Of a stretch of 64,000 bases of DNA, positions 9,580-23,182 are shown piece by piece. The notes under the pieces are model-generated. The model did no database searches and was not told the origin of the DNA. It saw only the letters and a program-made list of their open reading frames with translations. The position numbers were made by a program, and so were the translations under genes. The DNA lies in NCBI GenBank assembly GCA_043228905.1, contig JBHGNT010000016.1, positions 3,224,001-3,288,000 of the forward strand, given 5' to 3'. Every line of letters begins with the position of its first letter. The stretch's first letter is position 1. This stretch comes from Azolla caroliniana. Lineage: Eukaryota; Polypodiophyta.

Positions 9580-10224
9580 CATCCTGCACTTAAGGGGGAG
9601 AAAGGAGGAAACCAGAACAAAAACCGGAAAGGCAGGTAATGGCACCGAACAAGGAGTCAGAGATAAGGAAACCGAAACAGGGGAGACAAGAAGAAAAACA
9701 GAGCCGAGTCAGCTGAAGAAGTCGGCACATCCGAACAAGTCGGAACAAGCGACGACGACGGCAGACTCAAGAAGGATAGAGCCGACCAAAAGGAGAAGGC
9801 CAAGACCTGAACGTGGTTTGATGTTGTGAAGGGCCTGAAGACTGAGGACGAATTGGAGACAACCAATTATGATAAGAGCTGGAACGAATCAGAGGCACCC
9901 TATTTGGAAGAGGTGTTTGATTCAGAGGAGCTAGATCAACTGAAGGCCAAATGGATTAGGAGGTAGCGGATGTCGACACCGATGCAGAGGAACTGACGGT
10001 TCAAGAATTGTCGGAGTCGCAACAATGAAGGAGCTGAGATGGGCCTTATGATCAGACAAGCCAACCAAGAAGGTCAAGGTGGGCGGGATCAGACGGGTCA
10101 TGGAAAGCAAAACCAGACGGGTCAAGGAGCGCGAGCAAGGCGAGAAGAAGCCAGAAGAAGCCGACTGCAAGGCTTGACGGACACTAACACAATGATCCAA
10201 CCTCAAGTTGAGCTTGAGGGGGAG
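9580..10224 (+). other. 3' non-coding region of the decayed copia element, with two polypurine-like tracts
   Basis: CTTAAGGGGGAG at 9589-9600 follows the pol stop. CTTGAGGGGGAG at 10213-10224 directly abuts the LTR. The 612 bases between them are purine-rich, share the GC-rich style of the element, and show no recognisable product. The second tract is the one correctly placed for priming; the first may be a duplicated or former tract. Confidence 0.6.
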
Positions 10225-10659
10225 TGTTGAGCGGACATGCTCAACCAGATCCACATCGGCTAAATAAGACGGAGACGGATTGGTATCCGGATCGGAGAGA
10301 CAGATTCGTATCCGGATTGGAGAGATGGATCGCATTTTAGTCGGTACGTCGTTAGAGGCCTACAATCTCAGCCTAGTACGTAGGCATATTCCGTGGAGTT
10401 AGTGTTAGTCTCCCGTATGAGCATTGAAGTACTTGTCAGTACTTTTGTAGTCCTTTTAAGGACTTGTAAAAAAGTGTTCAGTAGGACATTTGTATACACA
10501 GAGTGTTATTATTTTGAGTTAAGTTTTACTGTTCTGCTCTCTCTGTCTATCCCGCGTACTGTGTATTCTCAAGCTTCCATTAAACCTTCATTCTCTATTT
10601 TACTGTTGTTATCCCGCTAAGCCAGTTTGTCTACAAGCTTTCGCACGCATTTCTTTACA
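10225..10659 (+). repeat. Probable 3' LTR of the decayed copia element
   Basis: It starts TGTTGAGCGGACATG right after the polypurine tract and probably ends near TTTCTTTACA. It contains pyrimidine-rich and T-rich stretches typical of LTRs. There is no second copy in the window, so the right end is approximate. Confidence 0.6.
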
Positions 10660-13084
10660 AAAAGCAATCTACAACGTAATCACTCACACAAGATTAAGTA
10701 AAAACTTAACTTATCTAAGTTTGTATCGGGATTCCAGCACTTGATCGAAGATTAACACAACAAGAAATCACCAACATGGCTCTGCTCCCATTAATCCACA
10801 TTTAGAATAATTACAAAGTTATGAGGATACAAAAGTACAAAAAATGCAAGTTTTACAATAAGTTGAGACTCTAGTTAAAGTGACGAGATTAGCGTGTCAC
10901 AAGAGAGAGATTTCAATAACATAACAAGTTAGCGAGAGAGAAGTTTTAGAAACTCAAGAAGCTTACTCAATAAATGTGAAGGGAACACAAATTGTTATGA
11001 AGCGTGGAATGGTCCAATTAGACCATCATCTTTGTCATGGTAAGCTAGCACATAAAAGGCTATGTATGGGCAATTAATTTAGGGGAAAATAGAATGACAT
11101 AAGAGAGGTTGAAGGTATGCCACATTAAGCAATAACCTAGCTACATTAGGATATTTATAACAATAGCTTGTAAAATATTTAAGGGCTTGAACTCCATTAT
11201 GATATGATTGTATCATCCATTCCATATTCTGAATAAAGAATGAATGTATTTTCCATTTCATATTGTGAATATAATATTGGTGTTGTGGTATATGTTGTGT
11301 CAACTATATGTTTGTTTGAGAGTGTGAGGGAGGTATCATCTTGGGGAGCTTCATGAATATCCAATTTGTAAGGAGAGTGCACCATTCATGTCCATAGAGA
11401 GGCTTGTTAGTGATATCTCCTATCAAAGCCCCATAAGTGATCTGAAGTTGAAAGTGTTGGGTGATCAAGGAGACCAACACAAACCTTTAATTGGCGGCCT
11501 TTTCATGTCATATCTACATGAGTTCGAAATAAGTCACCATCATCAATATTTGATTTGAAGGATGCAACAGAATCAATTTGCCAAGTTTGAATAAAGCACC
11601 ATTTATTTATTTTTTTCCAAAACAAAAGCACCACCTATTTTGAGTGATAATGACTATACTAACTCCGTTATATATATCGTTTTTCGTTTGAATTTTCAAA
11701 TGATTGGTGTTGATATGCTTGTACACCAACAATACTTCTTTTTTTATTAAATATCATATGTTATTCATATATTTTAAGACTCAAGTTCATCGAGACATTT
11801 TGCTTTTATTAGCCAATCTCAAAGTAAAGAAAGGATTCAAAATCAATTACCGTAACAAGTGGTGATCAAATATTTAGGGATTGAAAATTGATCCATTGTT
11901 GATCCCATGCAAAACAAAACAAAATGTTGGTCCCTCAACATAAATTTCTATCAGATGGAAAATGTATGAAATTGAGTTATGGAATGCATCATATATGATG
12001 TTTTAGCCAATGATAACACCCTTCTTAAAGTTTTTTTTTTCATATCCATTTAAAGCAAGTTATGATCAATGTGAACGCAAACTTGTTGACATTACGTTTG
12101 TGGCCTAATGTCAACAGGTGAATGTGAATCCAACATGTGTGATAATGACGTTTATAAAGAATCAAGTATCTCGTCTTACACATTTGCTTTCATTGTTGTA
12201 ATCTTAAAGCTCAAGATAAAGCACAGAAATTATGTGGACGCGTTATCTCACCAACCTCCTAATTTTAGTAGGATTCATTTAAATTGTCTTGTTTTTCCTT
12301 AAATGTGCTGAGAAAATATCGAAATTGAAGTATCCACATTGCACCAGCTCTTCCTTACTTAAAAGAGACCTCATGAATGAAGTGAGAAAAGGCATCACTC
12401 GTTCAAGTAGTCACTTTACACTAATTAGAAAATGAGAAAAAGTTGAAAGGGAAGAGAAGATTTTAATCAATCATTGTTTGAGTATCACAAACCAAAAGAA
12501 ACCAAGAATATTAAAACTTTTAATTGTGGTTGCAATCATAGAATGAACCATACGTAACATACGTGCATTCGCGTTCAAGAATGATTCAATCAAATGTGTA
12601 TGGTAAATCATCTCAAAGTTGGATTGGATTTATAAGTTGGAAAAAAATAAAGGTTGGAATTTCAAAAAATGACTATGGTCTATATTATATATTGATTGAA
12701 TCAAATGTCAACACAATTGAAAGTTCAAAACTTAGGAATTACTTTACTAAACATTAGAAAGCACGAACATAAAAATCAAATAATTCAAAGCCATAATTGT
12801 ATTGATGATGAGCTCATCTTGCAATTATCGATGTTCTCATCTCGCAACTAGTGAAGGTATCAATTTCTTCACTTTAGAACTTTAAAAAAAAATGAGTATG
12901 AACTATAGATATTGAATCAAAATATGTCATTATAAATTATAATCAAACGTTCAAAACCTCATAAAATGTATATTCGAGAATATGAAGAAAACATGACACT
13001 AAAATAAAATTTTACTATGACATGACACTAAAGAAAGAGAGCGAGAGAGGGAGGGAGGGAGGGAGGGAGAGAGAGGGAGAGAGA

Positions 13085-13180
13085 GAGAAAGAGGGAGAGG
13101 GAGAAGTGAGACAATTCAAATTCGAACCCAAGACATAAGCAATAGCACACAACAACTTCAACTAGGGTGAGCTAATTTCC
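13085..13180 (-). mobile_element. SINE-like remnant with tRNA-type A and B boxes
   Basis: The minus strand reads TAGCTCACCCTAG (A-box-like) and, about 50 bases later, GGGTTCGAATTTG (B-box-like), followed by a CT-rich tail. This spacing and order is typical of tRNA-derived plant SINEs. No target-site duplication could be set by eye. Confidence 0.45.
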
Positions 13181-13989
13181 AACAATAAAAAAAGAAAAAA
13201 AAAGAAAGGAAAACATATTTTTCCCTTTTCAAACGTATTTGTTTCCAAACATTTGCATACTTGCACAAACGCATTTATTACAATTCCGTTCAACTTGCAA
13301 TATAGCACCATTGGTTTTTTGGATATAGGGTATGGTGTCAAACAAGTAAACAAATTGTCATTAAAGGCTTACCCTCTTAGAGCGAAGATAATAATGGTAA
13401 AATGTTCACATAACCCCCCAACCATGACATGCATTTCTAACAACAAAACAATACATTGCATTGCCTCTTATAATAGTTTAGTTTAAGGAGGGTATTTCCT
13501 CGACAAACTGTTCACATGAAAATATTGTATCAAAATGCAATACTTTCGTTTACAATTTCTGTATTGTAGAAATTGTGTCAAATTTCAATGTGGTAAAATA
13601 AAGTCTTTTTTATAGAGGTGAATTATTAGTCTATATACTCTCCCAAACTAAAAGTAGTGTTTATCTAGAGAACACAACATAAACCCATTTCCTGATGCTT
13701 GAGCCCCACAATCTTCAAGTTGCAAAATAAGTGCTTTATAATGTTATTAAGGTGACGTCATGAGCTTACAAGTAATCACGTCTAAGAGTTCTAAAGTCTC
13801 ATAAATAATGTAGAAACGCTTTGCTTTCCAACTAGGTTGTAACAAGTCTTGTCTTGTTATAATTGTCTTTTTATATGTAGCAACATCATACCCCACCATT
13901 GGATTTTGGAAATCGATATTTCTAGGTGAAACGTGTCAATTAATAATCAATATGATGATATTAACACGAAAATAATTATAATAAACATA

Positions 13990-14065
13990 ATTAGAGTCAT
14001 TGTTTCATATTCGAACCCATAACCTAATGCTAATAATCATCTAGATGCTTCAACATTCTTATAAT
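13990..14065 (-). mobile_element. Second SINE-like remnant
   Basis: On the minus strand CATCTAGATGATT is followed by GGTTATGGGTTCGAATATG, again an A-box/B-box-like pair. The head resembles the copy near 63.5 kb. Weak evidence on its own. Confidence 0.35.
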
Positions 14066-16168
14066 GTAATATATTATCACATGCAAGCACCTACTTTTGC
14101 TCCCTCATCGAACCTATGGAAGTATCTTCATTTGAAGCTAAGAAATAGTAATAACAATGGACTTAGAGTGACATATATATGTTATGGTTTTGATTTTGGA
14201 GCTTTTTGTTGACATATTACTTTATTGAAAGTGATCCTAGACAAGGGTTTTAATTAAAGACTACGACAAGGATCGGCATAGAAGTGCATGCTATTTGTTG
14301 ATGAGGTACACCTATCCACGACGTGGAGTTATGTTATTGATGTAGTTGTTATTGTTTTGATGATGACGTGCATGGCATAAATGCAATACAAAAGTTGCCA
14401 AATTAGAAAATTCTCATCGGGATTAAATTACACCAATATGGACTTTTATAATGAGCTTCGTATTATTCCAAAAATAAGGTAACAATGACATAACGTAAAT
14501 GTTGATGTTTATGATCTTTTAATTATTCATCTTTCAACACATTTTTCATTAAACTAAATTATGGAACATCTTTTGAATGGATTCATGCATGTTAAACGAA
14601 ATAAGCATTGGCTAAAATATCATGATTAAGTTTAAATGATCTCATCATCGACTTATAGCCTCGTGCACTGAACAATTTTTAGTTAATTGGACAAAAGGTG
14701 ATGGATTGAAGGCTTAAACAATGGGCCTAATGTGGCATGCATAATGGAAAATCATACAATTAGTTTATGTACACACTCACAATTTTCTCAAAAAATGTGG
14801 ATAACTTCTTGAACCCGATGGTTTAATGCAAAGTCATTGCCGCTTTAGGATTGATAAACTCTTAAAGTCAAATATTAAGTTGGAGGTGCTCATTGGAACA
14901 CTTCATGTAGACAAAGACGAGTGAAGGAATGACCTCTTCTCCAACCATATGTCTATGGTTGGGCTCCAACCTAAGGTTATAGGGTAAGAACCAAGAACCC
15001 CACCATTTACCAAGCAATTATTTCCAAGCGAGACAAATATTTTGAGTGATGAATGATAAAAAGGTGAAAACATTTAAATATCATCAATGTCTTCACATGT
15101 ATACTTATAAGAAAAACTATGACGCCCATTTTGCTAGAAAAGCAATCCAATCTCTCTCTACAAGGAATTCATCTTGTCCGGTCCTCCTGAATTTCGGTTT
15201 CCAACTCCTATATGGCTTATATTTACCACAAAGGAGTAATTCATGATTCTATAATTAAAGATACTTTGTATTCTTTGCTTGACATAACGTCTCACTTATA
15301 AAAACTCACTCAATGAATGAGCATGATTCTTCAAGATATGCTCCACTAAGTATGTCACATTTACCATCACAAATGAATGAATTCTTGTAGTTGTAAAGAC
15401 AAGTGCATTTTCACATGTGGAGATTAGGTGGTTTCTGGCAATTTCAATAGTGTTATCTAATGGTTAGATGACCAAGAGGCCTCCTCTACAAGCTACATGT
15501 TGTCTGATGAGATTGAACATCTCGTATCACCCGACACTTGGCTATCAATCTTAGAATTCAGGCACACTTGCTCATTGGAGACATAATGTGCCTAGGACGG
15601 TAAAGCCATGCATGGTTTGGACTTTGATGCCACTATAGATGGGGACGCATACAACTCTGCACATTTGCTAACGAGTTCGTGGAAATTGGTACAGTTGTAG
15701 GACCACCACACAAGCACTATCAAACAAAGGTTATCAATTCACATTAAAGTAGGACCCACAATAAGGACATAAAGCAGTAACACGTTGTGGGTTCGAACCA
15801 ATACTTTCCACACATATTTTCTTACACCCATGTATTTGTTTATTTCTTTCTTGAATGGCATACCAACGTTGAGTCCTTACTTTCCACACATTTATCGCTT
15901 TTCCCGAACTACACATATCGAATCCTTCTCTTGAGCTACATCTACGGAATGGGGTGTATTGACCCGATGGCGTCTGGCCGGCCCGATACGCGCTTGCGCC
16001 CGGACACACCTAAAGAGAAGCATTTCAATAATAGCCTTTTTCTCTAGTAATCTCTTCTCATTCTTCTTCTTCTTCTTCTTCTTCTTCTTTTTACATGAAC
16101 AAAAAATAAAATAAACAGCAGCTCTCCATGCTCAATTCTTCACAATATTTCATTGATAATGATCTAAT

Positions 16169-19100
16169 ATGGCCCCTGTCCCTGAAACGCATCAGGCGTC
16201 GAACCTCCAATCCGCCCTTCAGATTTCCATCGGCACCGATTTGATCTCTAATGCCAAATATCTTCTCGCTTTTCTAAAGAAAGCATCAAACCTGCAAGAT
16301 GAAAGCTTTCTACTCCAAGCTATTAGAAGGTTAGTGCAATTTACGGTTATTTATCCATTTTCTCTCAGCTCTAAGAATTGAACAAGACTTTATTTCTACT
16401 GTTAAACAAACAGATAGAATTGTATGGCATTGCGATGATAGATATTGCGGTGATAGATATTCCATTTTTTATTTGATAGATTGTTGTATTTCTAAAAATC
16501 AATGAATAAAAATTTACTACCTCTCTATAATTTCACCGTTTTATACTTTTGTTGGATTTATGTGACATTTTGTGTGGGAAATAACATAGTCCTGTTGGTT
16601 TTATGAGAGAAATAGCATAGTCTTGCTGGATATTGTATGAAAAATAATGTAGTCATATTGGAATCGTGTGAGAAATAGCATAGCGTTGTCAGATTTTGAG
16701 AATTATAGAATTTTTAAAAGAAATAGGATACTCATGTTGGATTTTGTGTGAAATATGCCATAATCCTGATGGGTTTTGTATGATAAATAGACTTATTGAA
16801 TTTGAGTGAAAAAGAGGACCAGGGGGAGAAACATTATAGATTTTGGTGGTTTCATTAGTAACTTTAGCATAGATTCAGAATGTTTGAATCTGTACATAAC
16901 CTGTGTATTCATTGCGTTTACAGCATTAAATCATTGCTATGCATCTTACTAGTTGATTAGTTGATCACATTTCAAATAATAATCCTAAGCTAGAAAAAGT
17001 CTATTGGTTTGAAACTCAAGTATTTACTATGTGCATGATTGGATGCTACAGGTACAAAGTTTATTGGCTGCCACTTGCTGCAAGATCTCAAGATTTGTTG
17101 CCACCTTTTGATGTGCACTGGGTGTGGCTATGTCATTGTTTGAACCCGGTTAATTCCTCACTCTTGTTGTGTAATAAATTACGCATATCTACTTCCTGTT
17201 CACGTTGAACCGTTCTCCACTTTGGTCTCCAAAGTTCTCATTCAATATTATTTTCACTGGTAGAGAGAGAGAGAGAGCAGATATATAATAATTATTTCTG
17301 ATCAACATAATTTTTTTTTCACAGAAGACTTATCAACGTTTTTGTGAACGTCATTACTCCAAAATCATAGATCTTCCCATACTCAATGATACTGCAAGCG
17401 AGTTTTCTGCTCATGAAAGATGCAGATTAGCTTGGAAGGAACGTTATCCAAATGAACCTTTTGACATAGAGATGCCAGAGATAAAAAGCCCAGCTAGGCA
17501 TAGGAGACATGTCCGCCAAGCACATGCATCATATCTACCAGAAGAGAAAGAGCTCGTGGAAATTGTTTTGCAAGAGAGTAGATTCTATAAAAAGGTCTGA
17601 CAAAACATTGGGTAATTCTTTTTTTTATGATTTGTGGTCTTACATCCCCTTGGTTTTCATCTTTTGGGGCCTAGTGATGATATTATCTACAGGCAAAACA
17701 TTATAATTCTTTCTTTTATGTTTTATGCTCATATGTTCCCTTGATTTTCTTCTTTTGGGGTCTAGTAACGATCTCATCTATAAGTGAACTGTCACTCTCC
17801 AATGGTACTCTAAGCCATCACCACATCATTGAACAAGTTGTTTGTATAGGACCAACTTATATGCTTGGCAAGTTTAGCTATACCTGTGCAATAAACCAAA
17901 GAAAAGTGTGTCCTATGTGCTCAAAATAGGATTCTAGATAATAAACCCACTTTGCATTCATTTTCCTGTTAGTCACAGAAGATTGGTACATCACCATGCA
18001 GCAATATGTAGGTACATAAAGTATTTTTCATTCTTTCTATTCGAAATTTCGTATTAAATTTCATGGAGAGGCGATGTGAAAATTTGAAAGAAAATTCGTG
18101 ATAAATTGTAAAATTTAAGCTTTCAGATTTGTTATGTGTGCAGGTTTCACGGCCATACATGTATCACGATGGTTTCCTAAAGGTTGCAGAAGAAAGATAC
18201 AAGTGTTTTTTGTACATGTTATTCAAGCACAAAGGGAGGATAAATTATATGCCAACCTTTGACATTCAGCTGATGTGGAAAAGCCATCAGGTAAAATGAT
18301 ATAAAAAGTATGTCATTATTTTCATATTCAATGACATTATAGTGTTCTTAGTGGTGATTACCTACCCAGACAGTGAGTCTCAATTATTTCTTGATCATAC
18401 AATTCCACAAAACTCTCTTTGGGTTTAGTTTCATATATATCATTGAGTTAAGCAACGACAGACATTATATAGATCTAGCTCCTCCAAACCTGAGATAGGA
18501 TAGAGGATATATAGTCAAAATAGCACTCATCTCAATAGTACGAGGAATCACAAACTTCACAACATTAATCAAAGATGAAACCACTATCAAAGCCAGCTGT
18601 CATGTTATTACGAATTTGCCAAGAATTCAAACAAATTACAATCATTAACTTACTTCCTGGTACATTGTTTTTGTTCGGCACAAATTTTTTGTGGCTGGGC
18701 TAAGGAATTGAGCAGATCATAAAATACTTAAGCTGAACAAAATCAGTTTGTAGGGAAGTGCAGTTGTGAGTGTATTTTTTTATATTCTTGGTAAATAGTA
18801 GAAGACTTTAACAGAATTTGGCGAAATATATATATGTAGACATTCCATGCTCTTGTGAAAATGTGAAAATGTTTGCTAGCTCAGCATATAACGTCATGAA
18901 CTTAGATGAACTGAAACCTCAATATTGATAAATAAGTCTGCTCAGAGTTCATGTAGACAATGGGGATGGGATTTCACATTCCAGGCCTCAGTTCCTCGTG
19001 ATTGCGTTCACTTTCTATGTGAAAAATTTAACATTATGCATATAAGTTTAAAATCTATGGCATATTAAGCAATTTCATTGTGCATTTCAAGTTTTAACCA

Positions 19101-19281
19101 AAATAACCAACCCCAGATTATTTACGCTATCAGAAAACTAGTTTACAAGGTGAGTGAGGAATTCTTATGACACAAGCACTTGATTGTTAAAATGTCTCAA
19201 GGTGTAACATGCCTAAACAGACGAACTATTTGAAACAGGGAAGCTTGTGGGTGGCGTAAGTAAAGCAGAGTGATATAGCTT

Positions 19282-19324
<43 letters not shown>

Positions 19325-21680
19325 TGATTTTCTTTTGCAGATCTATCCTGCAGTGTACATCCTTGATATATCAAGACTGCATGGATATCCAGAAGAGATT
19401 GATGTTCAATCTCAGGAAGAAGAAAACACACTGCACAAGATTGAACACACATCAAGAACTTGGGAAGTATTGTTTGGGCAACCTTATGAAAGGGCAGGTG
19501 CAATGTGTCGAAGAACTAATATTGCTGGAAATGTAGACTCTGTGGATGCATTGCCTGAAATTATACCCCTGTCGATTAATTGGTATCATCAGACTATGGA
19601 TATAAACTCCAAGCATAAGTCACTAACTCCCAGGTTCATTGTGGAGGTAGGTTCTGTTTTCTAACATACAATAAGTAGTTAGTTCCATGAGTGGCAGTAG
19701 GAAATGGCAAATAGTCATAACTTTTAATGTTATACAAAGACTTGAGAATAAAGTATAAAAAATAACAGAAAACAATTCAGAGCTTACATTGGGAAGTATG
19801 TTAGAAGGCATTATGAGAACTGAAAAAGAGAATAAAACTGATAACAATATACCATTTTGATATGTGCTGCAAAGAATTAAAAAAACGGATTCACAAAATG
19901 CAGTACGCTCAGATTGCATATCTGAAGTTTTGTCACTTATGCATGGATTATTAATTAACCTGTCATTGTAGAAAAGAGCATTTTACCTTGCTAGAAAGTA
20001 TTCATTGGATCTTGTATGGGTGGTGTCTCTGACTAATATTTGCACATTGACTAGCATGGTCTGCTCTTTAATATTATTCTCTTTTGTTTTGAACCTACAG
20101 GTATGCATTCATGTGAAGGGTGCAAAAGCTCAGGCCAAGCTAGAGGCAGGTGCACATGAATTGGTTTTACGGTTGCGGATGATGGAAGCATGCAAATCAT
20201 TGCAACAATGTGTGCCAGTCTCAAGCTACATGTTTGACAATGTGTGGCATCAAGCATTCTTGATGCAGTGTGAAGTTTCGTCCAATGGTTTGATCTTAGA
20301 GCTTCGTTCACATAGAGTAGCATGTCTTAAAGGAGTTTCTCAGCTATTAGGAAAAGTTGCATTGACTTGGAAAGAATTAGAAACTGAAGTGCTTTTTGCA
20401 AAGAAAAACTCCCTTTCTATCAAGAGGACTGGTATTATGGAGTCATTGATTACCTTGACTTCTATCACTCCTCCAGTGCAGGCACCATATCTCCTCAAGG
20501 CCTTGAATGATAGGGTTACTGATGATACAGGTGCCATGTTGTCAAAGAGGATAGGGAGATTGAACAAGTATAAACCACAATGTGGCCGCTGGATATCTTG
20601 GACAGTCTTGGATCATACTGGAAACGAATGCTTCATTATTCGTATCTGGTAAATGCATAAACTTATTATATTATGTCCTCGAGCTACTTCAATGCATGTA
20701 ATATTAACAAGTAAATCTGACTGACATACCCTACATGCATTCATAATAGATTAATCATGAAATTCTGTGAGTTCCATTGACCAAATAGGAATCCATAAGC
20801 ATGTAATATTTAGCATTGGTACAAGCATCTTCTTAGAGTCTACCTTTCTATGGTCGCATGCATGTCAGAGAGTCTCTCTAGGATTTCGTTTCACATCTAT
20901 ATTCTCTTGCATTTGTGTATGTAAGAGTTTAAAGGTCATAAGACAGATATTGCTCATAAGTCATGTGGGTGTATTAGTGACTTTCATAGCTGCTTTAAGG
21001 TTTCCTTATACCAGATTGATACAAAAAAATATACATTGTGCGTGACACATATGCAACTGTGTATTGTATTTTGGGTTATATCCTCCCCTCCCTAGCCATG
21101 TAAGGAAGCTCTGCGTGACTAAGCACATGTTAAATGCAATTTTTTTAGTTCGTTTCTTTTTCTTTTTCTTTTTATGGACATCTCATAAGCAGAACTTATT
21201 TATGCACATGCCTAATTATTATGCATACAGTGTTCATATGGCTCAAGATGGTGTATAGAGATAGGACTTGAAAGCACTTGCATACTGATGTATGAGACAG
21301 AGGCACATACTTCTCCACAGAACTGGTGAAAGTTTTCTTGCATTTGAGAAATAGTAGTAACACATTAAGCATTATATTCAAGTGGTTAACTTTCAAGAAC
21401 ATTTATTACTCTACGGGATCAACAGTGTAGCTGCTGGTGTATGGAGAAAAAATGAAAGACCTGTAGGGGTTGATTGGAATGAGAGGATAATTCAAGTCCA
21501 TGGAGGAGGATGGAATTACATCAGGCGTTCTGTTGGAATCGCTCCAGGTAATTTTAAGATTTCCCTTTTTCCTTTGATTTTCTCTCTCCCAGATGTGATC
21601 ATATCGTTCATGTATGCATACACACATACATAATGTTTGTCTGTAACAAACATGTATGCATTGATACATACATACATACA

Positions 21681-21716
<36 letters not shown>

Positions 21717-23182
21717 TACAAGTGCTGACCTGTACTTGATGTATTGTATCAGAAAATATCCTGGCCACAGCTACACCTGTGGGTGATGAGCTGGAACAAT
21801 ATAAAATGAAATGGTCATTGTCAACTGGAGAGACATTAACAATACAGATGCCCATAGAGAATTCTCAATGGGAGAGAAACTTGGGATTCTCAGTGAAAGG
21901 GAGTTCACTTGGAATGGTAAGCATTTGCTGAATAATGGGTCATACTATGGTAGGGTCAATTAGTTTTCTTAACCTTCAGTAGAAATAATCAAAATTTGAA
22001 TGTATACCATAGTTGGTATCATTTGCAGTTCTTTAACCTTCAATTGAAATCAAAATATTAACATAAAAGTTAGGACACGACATAGGTAGTATAAGTGCAT
22101 GATAAGAGGAAACCTTCAATTCAAATAATAATCATGAATATTTGTTTCTCATCACATTTTTTGAAACATTCATTATATGGCCTAGCTGAAACTTAATAAA
22201 AGGTGAACTTTGAGTGGTCTTTATTGCCAACTGACGAGAAAAAGACTTTATCATTTGCATTGGTTGTTTAATAAACTGTTGCAAACAAACATGTATGTTG
22301 TCAGCCAAATTTGTTCTATGGATTATCTGGCATAGGAATGTATATACATTGGAAGCATAACTAACTGTGTGCCATAGAAATTTAAATGTTGTGAGCATAA
22401 TTATAGTGGCATAAGAATGTATATCTTGTGAGCAAACTATAAGTTTATTTATGGCATAGAGATGTATACGTTGGGAGCAAAACTAACTGTATGTAGCATA
22501 GAAATGTATATGTTGTGAGCATAACAAACTATATGTGGCATAGAAATGTATATGCTATCTGATAAAAAGGTGCATACAAATATTTTAGGTCCGACTTCTT
22601 AATGGGCGTTGCATGCAATATGAGGTGCCATGTGCAGCTCCAGAGGAGGAAGAAGGTTATGTGACACTGGTAAGGTACACTACTGAATCACCACAAGGCC
22701 AAGCTACAGCTCTCTTTAACTGGAAGATGTCAGTTATGGAGATTCTACCAGAGGAGGATGTTGTTTTTGTCATACTTATATGCATAGCAACACAAAGGAG
22801 TGTGGGGGACCTTGGTGGGAAGATATTACACAATCTTTACAAGAGGAGAAAAGTGAGGCAACATCTGGGAAAGAGGGATTGGGGCTCAGTAGTGATGGGA
22901 GAAGGGAAAGGCGCACCTCCAGAGTATATGAGGTGGTATGTCAATCCAGAGGATGTATTAGGTGTGAACTTGGCAGATGCCAATAATGACGAGGTTTTGC
23001 CGAAAGGTGCAAGCTACCAAATGTATAGAGGTACAAGTTGGCTCTATGGGGGGAGCTCTAAAGGTCTTTATAACCTTCCTAGTAAGGGATCATTTGAATC
23101 CTTTGGGGTTGATGGAAGTGACCATTTTTTTGGTTTGCAGCACTTTGGCAGCCAAACAAAGTTTCCTGCATTCTCTCGCTAG
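16169..23182 (+). CDS. DUF1399 / GRDP-family protein (9 exons, 802 residues)
   Basis: Exons: 16169-16329, 17052-17148, 17325-17594, 18144-18290, 19341-19646, 20101-20648, 21426-21547, 21753-21916, 22589-23182. All introns are GT-AG and the total of 2409 bases stays in frame. The start is ATGGCCCCTGTCCC in an AT-rich leader. The N-terminal DUF1399 region includes YWLPLAARS, PPFDVHWVWLCH, DIQLMWKSHQIYP and DISRLHGYPE, matching the plant GRDP1/GRDP2-like family. The C-terminal half includes IAPENILATATPVGDE. Arabidopsis GRDP1 and GRDP2 act in stress responses, and in development and auxin responses; the biochemical role is unknown. This protein lacks the long glycine-rich tail of GRDP1/2 and ends in a Gly/Ser/Phe-rich segment, so it looks closer to the tail-less DUF1399 paralogues. 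Exon 7 entry (ATC TG|T GTA GCT) gives a Cys and is the least certain join. Confidence 0.88.
19283..19321. repeat. GA microsatellite at an intron 3' end
   Basis: A run of about 19 GA units lies roughly 20 bases before the acceptor of exon 5 (19341) of the DUF1399 gene. It occupies the position of the polypyrimidine tract, leaving only TTTGATTTTCTTTTGCAG as pyrimidine-rich sequence. Confidence 0.9.
21664..21712. repeat. CATA microsatellite in an intron
   Basis: About twelve CATA units lie in the intron between exons 7 and 8 of the DUF1399 gene, preceded and followed by shorter CACATACA and TATA runs. Confidence 0.9.

Larger units (their letters stand above)
3188..10659 (+). mobile_element. Decayed Ty1/copia element, 5'-truncated and split by a nested copia insertion
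   Basis: Plus-strand copia pol sequence runs 3188-3499, is interrupted by a second element (3500-8986), and resumes in register at 8987-9579. A polypurine tract and an LTR-like 3' end follow. Nothing upstream of the late reverse-transcriptase region is present, so the 5' LTR, gag, protease and integrase are missing. At least three in-frame stops are visible, so it is non-autonomous. It is the host for the younger element. Confidence 0.85.
10660..16168. other. Gene-free AT-rich interval
   Basis: I see no supported gene in these 5.5 kb. It contains a GA/GGGA-rich low-complexity tract (about 13030-13105), two SINE-like remnants listed separately, and a TTC run at about 16060-16090 just before the next gene. 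The last few hundred bases presumably include the promoter and 5' leader of the DUF1399 gene. Confidence 0.6.

Noticed and set aside
9458-9829. 123-residue frame overlapping the copia RNase H end
   Set aside because: Shadow frame of pol continuing into the purine-rich 3' region.
15780-15815. B-box-like GGGTTCGAACC patch as a tRNA or SINE
   Set aside because: No A box or cloverleaf could be found at the right distance upstream.
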